This document shows, one piece after another, positions 24,196 through 31,465 of a stretch of 60,663 bases of DNA. The translations under genes were made by a program, and so were the position numbers. This stretch comes from an uncultured Muribaculaceae bacterium. Its GTDB lineage: Bacteria; Bacteroidota; Bacteroidia; Bacteroidales; Muribaculaceae. The stretch spans positions 1 through 60,663 of the forward strand of contig CAJUKX010000016.1 of the NCBI GenBank assembly GCA_910586975.1, read 5' to 3'. The notes under the pieces are model-generated. The model made no database searches. It worked only from the letters and a program-made list of their open reading frames with translations, and was not told the origin of the DNA. Position 1 is the first letter of the stretch. Each line of letters begins with the position of its first letter.

Positions 24196-24888
24196 TTACT
24201 CAACGCCGCTTTTTTTGGCAGCAAGGGCATTCCAGGCAAGTACGGCAAGAACGGCACCGATTGCAGGACCTACGAGCATGATCCAGAAGTCGCCCCATGC
24301 GGTAGGATCAAACACTGCGGGACCAAAAGAGCGTGCCGGATTTACAGAGCAGTTGTCCACGGGGATACCTACTATATTCACCAGTCCGAGTGCAAGACCG
24401 ATAGCAAGACCACCAAACTTCTTGAAGGCTCCATCGGCGGTTGCACCGAGGATGATAAGCACAAAGAAGAATGTGAGAAGTCCCTCGGTGAGAAGTGCCA
24501 TCATAGGCGTTGCGCCGGCCTGAAGCACGTTAGTGGCGAGAAAACTGTTAGATTCGGGCGTTGTACCTCCGTAATTGAAGTCAAGACCCATCTCGGTAAG
24601 GCAGTAAAGGAAGCCTGCTCCGATAGTAGCACCGATAAGCTGCGATACTATATAGCCTACACATTCTCCGGCCTTCATACGCCCTGCAAGCAGCATGGCA
24701 AACGAAACCGCCGGATTGACGTGGCAACCCGAAATATTGCCTATGCAATAACACAGGCAAAGCAAAACCAGGCCAAAACAGAGACCGATGCCAAGAACGC
24801 CGATATGCGGTCCGGCAAGCACTGCGCTACCACAGGCAAGAATCACCAGAAACATAGTTCCCAGAGCTTCTGCAAGATACTTTCTCAT
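24196..24888 (-). CDS. MIP-family aquaporin
   Basis: A 230-aa six-helix channel with both half-helix motifs, HVNPAVS (NPA 58-60) and SVNPARS (NPA 183-185). Aligned by eye to E. coli AqpZ, the selectivity-filter positions read Tyr47, Asn171, Cys180 and Arg186 instead of Phe, His, Thr, Arg. The His-to-Asn change (LVNIVGIPV where AqpZ has LIHLISIPV) is noteworthy because His is typical of water-selective channels. An in-frame start at 25026 adds 46 residues with no family match; MRKYLAEALG at 24888 is the natural N-terminus. Monocistronic with its own terminator. Confidence 0.92.
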   Translation of the reverse strand: MRKYLAEALGTMFLVILACGSAVLAGPHIGVLGIGLCFGLVLLCLCYCIGNISGCHVNPAVSFAMLLAGRMKAGECVGYIVSQLIGATIGAGFLYCLTEMGLDFNYGGTTPESNSFLATNVLQAGATPMMALLTEGLLTFFFVLIILGATADGAFKKFGGLAIGLALGLVNIVGIPVDNCSVNPARSFGPAVFDPTAWGDFWIMLVGPAIGAVLAVLAWNALAAKKSGVE

Positions 24889-24997
24889 AAATAAAAACGT
24901 TATTAAGTTATTTAAATAATTAACAATGCGCAGGCACCTGAATGTCTGGCTATGTACTATAAACAAATGAAAGTTACGATAGTTTGTTTGAATCAAC

Positions 24998-25035
24998 AAA
25001 ACGGGGCTGATACCCACAGACACCAACCCCGTTTT
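24998..25035 (-). terminator. Terminator of the wza-wzc operon
   Basis: Nine-bp perfect arms (AAAACGGGG 24998-25006, CCCCGTTTT 25027-25035). On the minus strand it comes 22 bp after the Wzc-like gene's stop; a short T-rich stretch follows. Confidence 0.65.
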
Positions 25036-25056
25036 ATTCCGTAGTTATACTAAAAG

Positions 25057-27462
25057 TTATTTCTTGGATTTCTTATCCTTCTCGTTGGAGTAACCATAGC
25101 CATACGCATAGCCATAGGTATTGTTGGAATGGTAATAATGGCCATACTTACGGTAGGTATATGAGCCCGACTTCATATCAACGCCGTTGAGCACGATGTA
25201 AGCATCTTTGAGCTTTCCGGCGGCGTGGGCCTGATGGAGCACCTTGAGGCATGTCTTGGTAGAATACGATGCGCGGGTGACGTACAGCTCGATGTCGGCA
25301 TGCGGAACAATCAGGAACGAGTCAGATATCAGACCGATAGGTGCTGAGTCAATCACTACATAATCGAAATCGTGGCGCAGCTGCTCTACAAGACGTGTCA
25401 TGTTGTTGCTCAGCAGCAGTTCGTTGGGATTGGGCGGTACCGGACCTGCAGGCATCACAAACAGATTTTCATTTTCTTTGCTCTGGAAAATGAGATTGGA
25501 GATGTCGTTGCACTGTCCCGAGAGGAATGTTGTGACACCCTGCTGGTTGGTAAGACCGAACTTGTGAGCCAGCACGGGGCGACGTATATCCATACCTACT
25601 ACGATTGTTTTCTTGCCGGTAAGTGCGTATGTCATTGCCAGGTTGGTGGCTATGAATGTCTTACCTTCACCCGAGATTGATGAAGTGACGAGTATAACCT
25701 TCTTGTCAGCTCCATTTTTGGTGAATCCTATGTTATTGCGCAGAAGCCTGAACAGCTCGGCAATGGCGGTAGAAACATTTTCACCTACAACTATGGGGTC
25801 TTCGGTATCGTAGTCATTTGAAATTTCACCGATGATAGGCAGCTTGGTAAGGCGTTGCAGCTCTTCCTGGTCTTTGAATACGGGGAAGAAGAAGCGGTGA
25901 ATGAAGATGATGGCCGCGGGAAGTGCAAGACCCAGCAGGAATGCTATCATATAGATAGTGCTGACCTTGGGACTCACGGGACCTTCACCCACAGGATTGT
26001 CGATCAAGCGTGCGGTAGGTGTTGCAAGGGTTTTCTGCAAAGCTATTTCCTCACGCTTCTGCAGAAGGAAGGTGTAGATGTTTACCTTAACCTGCTGTTC
26101 GCGGAAAATTTCCTGAAGGCCCTTGTCTATGGTCGGCACGGATGAAAGCGTTCCCGCGCTTCGGCCTTCAATAGCCACAATGTTCTTCTTACGGGCATTA
26201 AGACCACCTTTCACCGACGATATATTCTGAAGAATACGGCTCTTTTCGCGTGTAAGTTCTTCCTGAACGCTCTTTACCACAGGATTGTCGGATGTCTGAG
26301 TTTCCATCATGCGGTTGAGCTGGCTTACCTTGCGGTTGTACGACTCGATGACAGTGTTAAGTCCCTGGTCAGAAGTTGCCGAGGGCAATGTGGAATATTC
26401 GTCGGCCTTGGCCACAGCATTTTCGATTGACGAAATAATTTGGCTTTGTGCCTCGACTTCGGCAAGCTGGCTTTCTGAATTAGTCTTGGTAGCAAGCGAG
26501 GTATTGAGCTGGGCACCGAGGTCGGCGATGTTATGAGCCTGACGGTAGTCTTGCAGACGCTGTTCCACATCGCGCAGTTCATCGTTGATCATCACAAGAC
26601 GCTCAAGGATGAAGGCTTCGGTCTGGATGGCCGAGCGGTTCTTGTCTTCGATAATCTGACGGTTGTAAAGGTCAACGAGTGTATTGATAACGTCAACGCC
26701 CTCGCGCTGAAGATTTGTCAGAAGACTGATACGTACGATGGTAGAAGATTTATCAGCAAAACTGATGTTGAGAGCAGACGCCAACTGAGCGGCGACAGTG
26801 CGAGGATTGCGGATATAGACTTTCTCAGTTCCTTCAAGAGCCGGTACGTGCGATACTCGCGATACGGTAACAGTGCCCTGCGAGAGGTCTATTTCGCACG
26901 GAAGAGTTACGTTCTCGAGTTTCTTCTCTTCTTTGGCATCGTTGAAGTTAGTTTTAGCTACGATATCAAATTTATTTTCTGATGTGCCGTTTGAGACAGT
27001 CAGTTCAATGGGAGATGTGAGGTTGCGCAACGAAACGGAGTCAAGTTTTACCTCCACGGCATTGTTCTCGTAGATTGGAATGTCGCGGAAATTGCCCTTG
27101 CGCCAATATGAGTAGGACATATTGAGCGAATCTACGATGTCGATAACGTTATTGCGCGATTTCAGAATCTCAAGCTCGGTCTCGTCTATGTATGTTTTCA
27201 TAGACACGAGAGGGCTGTTCGGATCAAGGGTGGCGGCGCCCGACTGGGCATCAGCCTTGTTGAGATAGATCGAAGCGTTGACTTTGTAAGTGGGTACGAT
27301 GGTGGCTATATAAAAATATGCACCTATTATGAATACCACAACACTTAGCAAGAACCATTTCCACTTGCTTAGATAGTCGAGCAGAAGACCGGTGAGGTCA
27401 AATGCTTCTTCACTGCCGTTGGTTATGGCTTCGTCCTTTCTGTCTGTTGAGTCGTTGGACAT
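25057..27462 (-). CDS. Wzc-like polysaccharide co-polymerase / tyrosine autokinase
   Basis: An 801-aa inner-membrane protein. First helix about 35-55, Wzz domain, long periplasmic coiled coil (about 250-460), second helix about 500-520 and a cytoplasmic BY-kinase domain. Walker A is SISGEGKTF (about 590-605), Walker A' VVGMDIRRP, Walker B YVVIDSAP. The C-terminal cluster after residue 770 has some 12 tyrosines alternating with Gly/His (YGYAYGYGY), the autophosphorylation tail. It should control polymer length and export with the Wza-like lipoprotein encoded 6 bp upstream. No glycosyltransferases or flippase are nearby. Confidence 0.93.
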   Translation of the reverse strand: MSNDSTDRKDEAITNGSEEAFDLTGLLLDYLSKWKWFLLSVVVFIIGAYFYIATIVPTYKVNASIYLNKADAQSGAATLDPNSPLVSMKTYIDETELEILKSRNNVIDIVDSLNMSYSYWRKGNFRDIPIYENNAVEVKLDSVSLRNLTSPIELTVSNGTSENKFDIVAKTNFNDAKEEKKLENVTLPCEIDLSQGTVTVSRVSHVPALEGTEKVYIRNPRTVAAQLASALNISFADKSSTIVRISLLTNLQREGVDVINTLVDLYNRQIIEDKNRSAIQTEAFILERLVMINDELRDVEQRLQDYRQAHNIADLGAQLNTSLATKTNSESQLAEVEAQSQIISSIENAVAKADEYSTLPSATSDQGLNTVIESYNRKVSQLNRMMETQTSDNPVVKSVQEELTREKSRILQNISSVKGGLNARKKNIVAIEGRSAGTLSSVPTIDKGLQEIFREQQVKVNIYTFLLQKREEIALQKTLATPTARLIDNPVGEGPVSPKVSTIYMIAFLLGLALPAAIIFIHRFFFPVFKDQEELQRLTKLPIIGEISNDYDTEDPIVVGENVSTAIAELFRLLRNNIGFTKNGADKKVILVTSSISGEGKTFIATNLAMTYALTGKKTIVVGMDIRRPVLAHKFGLTNQQGVTTFLSGQCNDISNLIFQSKENENLFVMPAGPVPPNPNELLLSNNMTRLVEQLRHDFDYVVIDSAPIGLISDSFLIVPHADIELYVTRASYSTKTCLKVLHQAHAAGKLKDAYIVLNGVDMKSGSYTYRKYGHYYHSNNTYGYAYGYGYSNEKDKKSKK

Positions 27463-27468
27463 TGTTTA

Positions 27469-28305
27469 TTATTTAGTAAGATTTACAATACCGATTACGA
27501 GAGATGCCAGCGACGAAATACCACCGATATATGTGAGTGTGGCCGACACACCGGGGTTCATGGCCCATGCGGTTGATGCCATCGACGAGTTGGGTGTCAC
27601 ATATATGATATCGTTCTGCTGAAGATTGAAGTAGGGTGAGAGAAGGAAGTCGCGATCGTGGATATTGAGCTTATGCACTTCGCGCGAACCGTCGGCGTTG
27701 GTGCGGAACAGCAGGATATTCTCGCGGTCACCTTTGATATTGAGGTCACCGGCAAGAGCAATTGCCTCAAAGAAGTTCATGCGCTCGGTGCTTGTCTTGT
27801 ATATGCCGGGGCTGTTGACAGCTCCTGTAACCACGACGCGGAAGTTCATCAGACGCACATCCACATTGGGACGTTCCTTGATGTATTTGGGATAAATCTC
27901 ATCGGCAATCTTCTCGGCAAGCTGCTGTTTGGTCAGGCCGGCGGCATGCACACTTCCAAGTCCGGGGAATACGATTGAACCGTCCTGATTGATGAGATAA
28001 TATTCAGTAGACACTTCCATTGATCCTTGGGTAGAGGTAGTGCTGCTTATTTTGCTTAATTTACCATTGTCGTCCACATACATGCCACGGTTGAACGGAG
28101 CCACCGCCATCATATCAGAAGCAGAAACATCTATATTCAGCAGATCGCCGGGGGCGAGAATCGGGTCGTTTACGGTGGATAACTGTGCAAGTACCTCAGT
28201 GGGGATGACTTCGGCGGTCTCTACATAAGGGACTTTCTTAGCGGCTTTGCATCCGGCCAAGGAAACAAGCAAAGCGAGGAAAACAATCTTATAAACAGAT
28301 CTCAT
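27469..28305 (-). CDS. Wza-like polysaccharide export outer-membrane lipoprotein
   Basis: A 278-aa lipoprotein; VSLAGC gives lipidation at Cys19. Polysaccharide-export domain (DPILAPGDLLNIDVSAS onward, about 45-145) is followed by a SLBB-type domain (NFRVVVTGAVNSPGIYK, about 150-235). A hydrophobic C-terminal segment (SATLTYIGGISSLASLVIGI) may insert in the outer membrane. With the Wzc-like kinase it forms a trans-envelope exporter for capsule or exopolysaccharide. It is the first gene of the pair, behind a promoter with a leader of about 220 nt. Confidence 0.92.
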   Translation of the reverse strand: MRSVYKIVFLALLVSLAGCKAAKKVPYVETAEVIPTEVLAQLSTVNDPILAPGDLLNIDVSASDMMAVAPFNRGMYVDDNGKLSKISSTTSTQGSMEVSTEYYLINQDGSIVFPGLGSVHAAGLTKQQLAEKIADEIYPKYIKERPNVDVRLMNFRVVVTGAVNSPGIYKTSTERMNFFEAIALAGDLNIKGDRENILLFRTNADGSREVHKLNIHDRDFLLSPYFNLQQNDIIYVTPNSSMASTAWAMNPGVSATLTYIGGISSLASLVIGIVNLTK

Positions 28306-28427
28306 GTTTTAAATAGTTATTTCTATAAAGTATACTTTTAGTTTTTTCAATATTTCTTTAATTCATTCTGCATTTCACAGCCACCGTCAATTTTAGATTT
28401 CAGCCAATCTTAATCAACATACCAAGT

Positions 28428-28460
28428 GTTGCAACTGACAGAAACGTCTGTAGCCGCAAC
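28428..28460 (-). promoter_or_regulatory. Hairpin in the wza leader
   Basis: Nested arms GTTGC/GCAAC (28428-28432, 28456-28460) and ACAGA/TCTGT (28438-28442, 28447-28451) around a 4-nt loop. It lies in the untranslated leader of the wza transcript. Possible attenuation or processing site; no function seen. Confidence 0.4.
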
Positions 28461-28535
28461 CACAAAAAATCAGCATATCTTATACTCCGGCTTCACGAGG
28501 GTACTAAAGATACCGTAAATGAATTATTTATCTTG

Positions 28536-28566
28536 CAAATTTAGGAATAAATTTCGGGCAATACAA
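28536..28566 (-). promoter_or_regulatory. wza-wzc promoter
   Basis: On the minus strand TAAATTTG (28536-28543) is the -7 box, with TTG (28564-28566) 20 bp upstream. The predicted start near 28529 leaves a leader of about 224 nt before 28305. This explains most of the 415-bp gene-free stretch 28306-28720; the rest (28567-28720) is AT-rich, with no clear plus-strand promoter. Confidence 0.6.
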
Positions 28567-28720
28567 CTTAATTTAACTAAATCATAATATTTTAACATAT
28601 CCATACCTTATCTTTTAAGCATTCTTTCAAGCATCAAACGATATTAAAACATTAATATCCCATTTTTGTTTATAGAATAACGAAGTTTCAAAAACTGATA
28701 TTTTAAAAACATTTATAATT

Positions 28721-29017
28721 ATGACTTACGATCAAGCTATAAGAAACACCCCTGTTACCCTGGTTGAATTTTACGCATCATGGTGCCCTCATTGCCATAA
28801 AATGATGCCTGTTGTCGAGCAGATTAAGGAATTGCTCGCCGACAGCGTTGACATAATCCAGCTCGACATAGACAATAACCAAGAGGCTGCCAATGCCAAC
28901 AAGGTCGACTCTGTTCCCACATTCATCATCTACAAAAACGGCGAGGAACAGTGGCGCCACAGTGGAGAAATAGAAGGCAACGATCTGTTGAACAAGATTC
29001 AAAGCTATTCCAATTGA
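28721..29017 (+). CDS. Thioredoxin-like protein with CPHC active site
   Basis: A 98-aa thioredoxin fold with W21-C22-P23-H24-C25 and the cis-proline motif VDSVPTFIIY. The CPHC dipeptide is that of DsbA-type oxidases, so the protein is likely more oxidising than TrxA. It has no signal peptide, so on its own it would be cytoplasmic unless exported unusually. The next gene, a VKOR, starts 2 bp after its stop, and VKOR enzymes typically re-oxidise thioredoxin-like partners, so the two probably form one disulfide relay (inference from known VKOR-Trx pairs and fusions). Confidence 0.88.
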   Translation: MTYDQAIRNTPVTLVEFYASWCPHCHKMMPVVEQIKELLADSVDIIQLDIDNNQEAANANKVDSVPTFIIYKNGEEQWRHSGEIEGNDLLNKIQSYSN

Positions 29018-29019
29018 AT

Positions 29020-30060
29020 ATGAACACTACTATGGCCACACCTTCTTTATTCACACGATTTCTGGCAGCGTTAGGTGTGCCATATACCGAGGCTTATTCC
29101 GATCAGCGGTTCAAAGGCATGACTTTCCAATCGCTGTTCGGATTGTCGCATCTTCTTAAGGATTACGGGGTTGCTAACGAGGCTCTGAGAATATCCGACA
29201 AAACCGAATTGACAAAGATTCCCACCCCGTTTTTGGCTCAGACCGGCAACGGGGTCTTTGTGATTGTAAAGGATGTGGACGGGCATGCACAAACTGTCAC
29301 TTACGACTCTTTAGGCGTGAACAATACGGTGCCGGTGTCGGAATTTGAGCAGGCATGGAACGGAATAGTACTTCTCGCCTACCCCGACTCCGGCTCGCGT
29401 GAGCCTGACTATCCGCAGCATCATCTTCAGGTGATCATGATGGCTTTATCCAAGTGGATTCTCACCATTGGCTGTGTGTGCGTATTCGCATACTTCTTCA
29501 TAACCAGGCATATCTATTCCAACATTTCCACCATCCTGCTTGCTGTATTCGACATGGCGGGATTATATTTCTCATACCTGCTGGTACAGAAATCACTGGG
29601 CATACACACCTCCACCGGCGACAAGGTATGCGGGGTTCTTGAGAAAGGCGGCTGCGACTCAATAATGTCGATGAAAGTATCCAAACTGTTTGGGGTATTC
29701 AGCTGGAGTGAGGTCGGGTTCGGCTATTTTGGCATTTCATTGATATGCCTTTTGGTATTTCCACATTTATGGCCTTATCTTGCCGTGTGCAATGTTTGCT
29801 GTCTGCCCTATACAGTGTGGAGTATATGGTATCAGCGATTCCGCGCCCACCGGTGGTGTACCTTGTGCGTGGGTGTGCAGAGCACCCTGTGGCTGCTGTT
29901 TTTCTGCTATCTGGGCGGTGGCTGGTTCAAGGGTGCATTACCACTGAGGCTCGACTTCTTTGTGCTGATAGCCGTATACGTATCAGCGGTATTGTTTATC
30001 AACCTAATTCTCAGAATTTTCAAAAATTTACCTCAAAATGAAGACAATAATCAAGCCTGA
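29020..30060 (+). CDS. Vitamin K epoxide reductase (VKOR) fused to a degenerate C39-peptidase-like domain
   Basis: A 346-aa membrane protein. Residues 1-130 look like a bacteriocin-processing C39 domain (LLKDYGVANEALRI, PTPFLAQTGNGVFVIV) but lack the catalytic Cys and His, so it is likely non-cleaving. Residues 140-335 are the VKOR core with about five helices, loop cysteines C204 and C212 (8 apart, as in the family) and active-site C280-TL-C283. It should oxidise the thioredoxin partner and pass electrons to quinone. Start ATG 29020 was chosen because an upstream in-frame start lies within the thioredoxin gene. The 43-aa peptide gene at 30038 overlaps its end. Confidence 0.88.
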   Translation: MNTTMATPSLFTRFLAALGVPYTEAYSDQRFKGMTFQSLFGLSHLLKDYGVANEALRISDKTELTKIPTPFLAQTGNGVFVIVKDVDGHAQTVTYDSLGVNNTVPVSEFEQAWNGIVLLAYPDSGSREPDYPQHHLQVIMMALSKWILTIGCVCVFAYFFITRHIYSNISTILLAVFDMAGLYFSYLLVQKSLGIHTSTGDKVCGVLEKGGCDSIMSMKVSKLFGVFSWSEVGFGYFGISLICLLVFPHLWPYLAVCNVCCLPYTVWSIWYQRFRAHRWCTLCVGVQSTLWLLFFCYLGGGWFKGALPLRLDFFVLIAVYVSAVLFINLILRIFKNLPQNEDNNQA

Positions 30061-30169
30061 ACTCAATAGTGCAGTTCCTTTGAAACCATTGGAAATGAAT
30101 GCTATACACTTTGGCGGAATACACACTCCGCTGACTCCCGAAAAAATGAAGTCCATTGCTTATAAGTAA
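30038..30169 (+). CDS. Candidate Gly-Gly leader peptide precursor
   Basis: A 43-aa open frame overlapping the VKOR gene by 23 bp. It begins MKTIIKPELNSAV, continues PLEMNAIHFGG with Gly26-Gly27, and ends IHTPLTPEKMKSIAYK. A charged, helical leader with a Leu/Met-rich stretch before a double glycine is the pattern of precursors processed by C39 peptidases and of Bacteroidota peptide precursors. The core would be 16 residues with no Cys. The adjacent gene carries a C39-like domain, which strengthens the case. It is too short for certainty, and no exporter or maturase is nearby. I do not recognise a named family. Confidence 0.5.
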   Translation: MKTIIKPELNSAVPLKPLEMNAIHFGGIHTPLTPEKMKSIAYK

Positions 30170-30176
30170 TCAATGA

Positions 30177-30314
30177 AAAATAGTTTATATCATCTGCTTG
30201 TCTTTTGAACGCATCTTCAACCCTCTTCATCGGTCACGTAGCTACGGCTACGCTCCCTCTTCATCGTATTGAATCTGCTGTCCATAAGATGGCGCATATA
30301 ATATAAACTATTTT
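30177..30314. repeat. Palindromic intergenic element (REP/MITE-like)
   Basis: About 138 bp bounded by perfect 14-bp inverted repeats (AAAATAGTTTATAT at 30177-30190 and its complement at 30301-30314). Inside are two direct copies of CCCTCTTCATCG flanking a tight palindrome CGTAGC-TACG-GCTACG. No coding capacity. It looks like a dispersed palindromic repeat or a miniature transposon; whether it is multicopy cannot be seen from one window. Confidence 0.5.
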
Positions 30315-30340
30315 CCACTGCTTACTTAAGAAATAACAGA

Positions 30341-30387
30341 AGTGCAGCGTCTGCCGAAGTAAGATTCGACCGACGCTGCACTTTTTT
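30341..30387 (+). terminator. Bidirectional terminator between VKOR cluster and galE
   Basis: Perfect 11-bp arms at 30341-30351 and 30372-30382 (AGTGCAGCGTC and its complement) with a T6 run at 30382-30387 on the plus strand. It ends plus-strand transcription and may also serve galE, whose stop is 20 bp away on the other strand. Confidence 0.85.
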
Positions 30388-30402
30388 CGTTAATATCAGA
30401 GA

Positions 30403-31440
30403 TTACATGATTCCCTTTTCGCGGAGGTGTTCCTGCCACTTCCATGCCGAAATCATGGTATCGGCCAGGGTTTCCTTGGCAGTCCAGCCGAGTACGTTGT
30501 TCGCACGCGATGGATCGGCCCATACCTGAGTGATGTCGCCTGCACGACGGCCTACGATCTTATGGGGAACCTTTACGCCGGTGGCCTGTTCGAAGGTGTT
30601 GATCAGTTCAAGAACAGAAACGCCGTCGCCGGTACCGAGGTTGAAGATTTCAACGGGTTCGAGGGTCTTTTCTTCAACAAGACGCTTAACTGCGATTACG
30701 TGAGCTTTGGCAAGGTCTACCACGTTGATATAGTCGCGGATGCAAGAACCGTCGCGTGTAGGATAATCATCGCCAAATACACTGAGTTCCTTGCGGATGC
30801 CCATAGCGGTCTGGGTGAGGTAAGGGAGCAGATTTTGAGGAACACCGTTGGGCAGCTCGCCGATGAGTGCTGTGGGATGTGCGCCTACGGGGTTGAAGTA
30901 ACGCAGGATGATTGCATTCCAGGGAGCGCCGGCATGGATGGCATCAGTGATGATTTCTTCTGAAATCTGCTTGGTGTTTCCGTATGGTGATGTAGCGGCC
31001 TTGATGGGCGACTGTTCGGTCACGGGGTTTACATCGGGCTCGCCATAAACGGTGCATGAAGAAGAGAATACAAATCCCTTAACTCCGAATTCGGGCATGA
31101 GTTCGAGCAGATTGATCAGGGTGTCGAGGTTGTTGCGATAGTAGAGAAGGGGCTTCTGTACAGATTCGCCTACGGCCTTGCTGGCTGCAAAGTTGATGAT
31201 ACCCTTTATACCGGGATAATCGGTGAAGAGCTTTCTCAGGGTTGCTACGTCGGTGCAGTCGCCCTTTACAAAAGCAGGACGTACACCGGTGATAGCTTCG
31301 ATACCGTCGATAACATCAGCGTTTGAATTTGAAAGATTGTCGATGATTACAACGTCGTAGCCTGCGTTGATGAGCTCAACGGTGGTGTGAGAACCGATAT
31401 ATCCGGTTCCGCCGGTTACCAAAATTCTTGTCTTTTCCAT
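30403..31440 (-). CDS. galE: UDP-glucose 4-epimerase
   Basis: A 345-aa extended short-chain dehydrogenase. NAD-binding GGTGYIGSH is at residues 9-17, the catalytic Ser sits in SSSCTVYG, and the Tyr/Lys pair is in SPYGNTKQISE. It interconverts UDP-glucose and UDP-galactose for galactose use and for surface sugar synthesis. Its length and the GKYFNPVGAHP-like block (RYFNPVGAHPTALIGE) fit GalE rather than other epimerases. It is the last of five closely spaced minus-strand genes (36554 to 30403), 25 bp after the U32 gene. Confidence 0.95.
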   Translation of the reverse strand: MEKTRILVTGGTGYIGSHTTVELINAGYDVVIIDNLSNSNADVIDGIEAITGVRPAFVKGDCTDVATLRKLFTDYPGIKGIINFAASKAVGESVQKPLLYYRNNLDTLINLLELMPEFGVKGFVFSSSCTVYGEPDVNPVTEQSPIKAATSPYGNTKQISEEIITDAIHAGAPWNAIILRYFNPVGAHPTALIGELPNGVPQNLLPYLTQTAMGIRKELSVFGDDYPTRDGSCIRDYINVVDLAKAHVIAVKRLVEEKTLEPVEIFNLGTGDGVSVLELINTFEQATGVKVPHKIVGRRAGDITQVWADPSRANNVLGWTAKETLADTMISAWKWQEHLREKGIM

Positions 31441-31465
31441 GTCTGTTTATATAAATTTTTAAAGT

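Noticed and set aside
25057..28305. Complete capsule locus
   Set aside because: Only exporter and kinase are present; no glycosyltransferase, flippase or polymerase gene occurs in the window.
29020..29410. C39-like domain of the VKOR protein as an active peptidase
   Set aside because: The catalytic Cys and His are missing, so cleavage of the adjacent Gly-Gly peptide by this domain is not supported.
30038..30169. 43-aa peptide as a bacteroidetocin-like bacteriocin
   Set aside because: The 16-residue core has no Cys and no sequence I recognise as a bacteriocin; no exporter or immunity gene is adjacent. Kept only as a candidate leader-type peptide.
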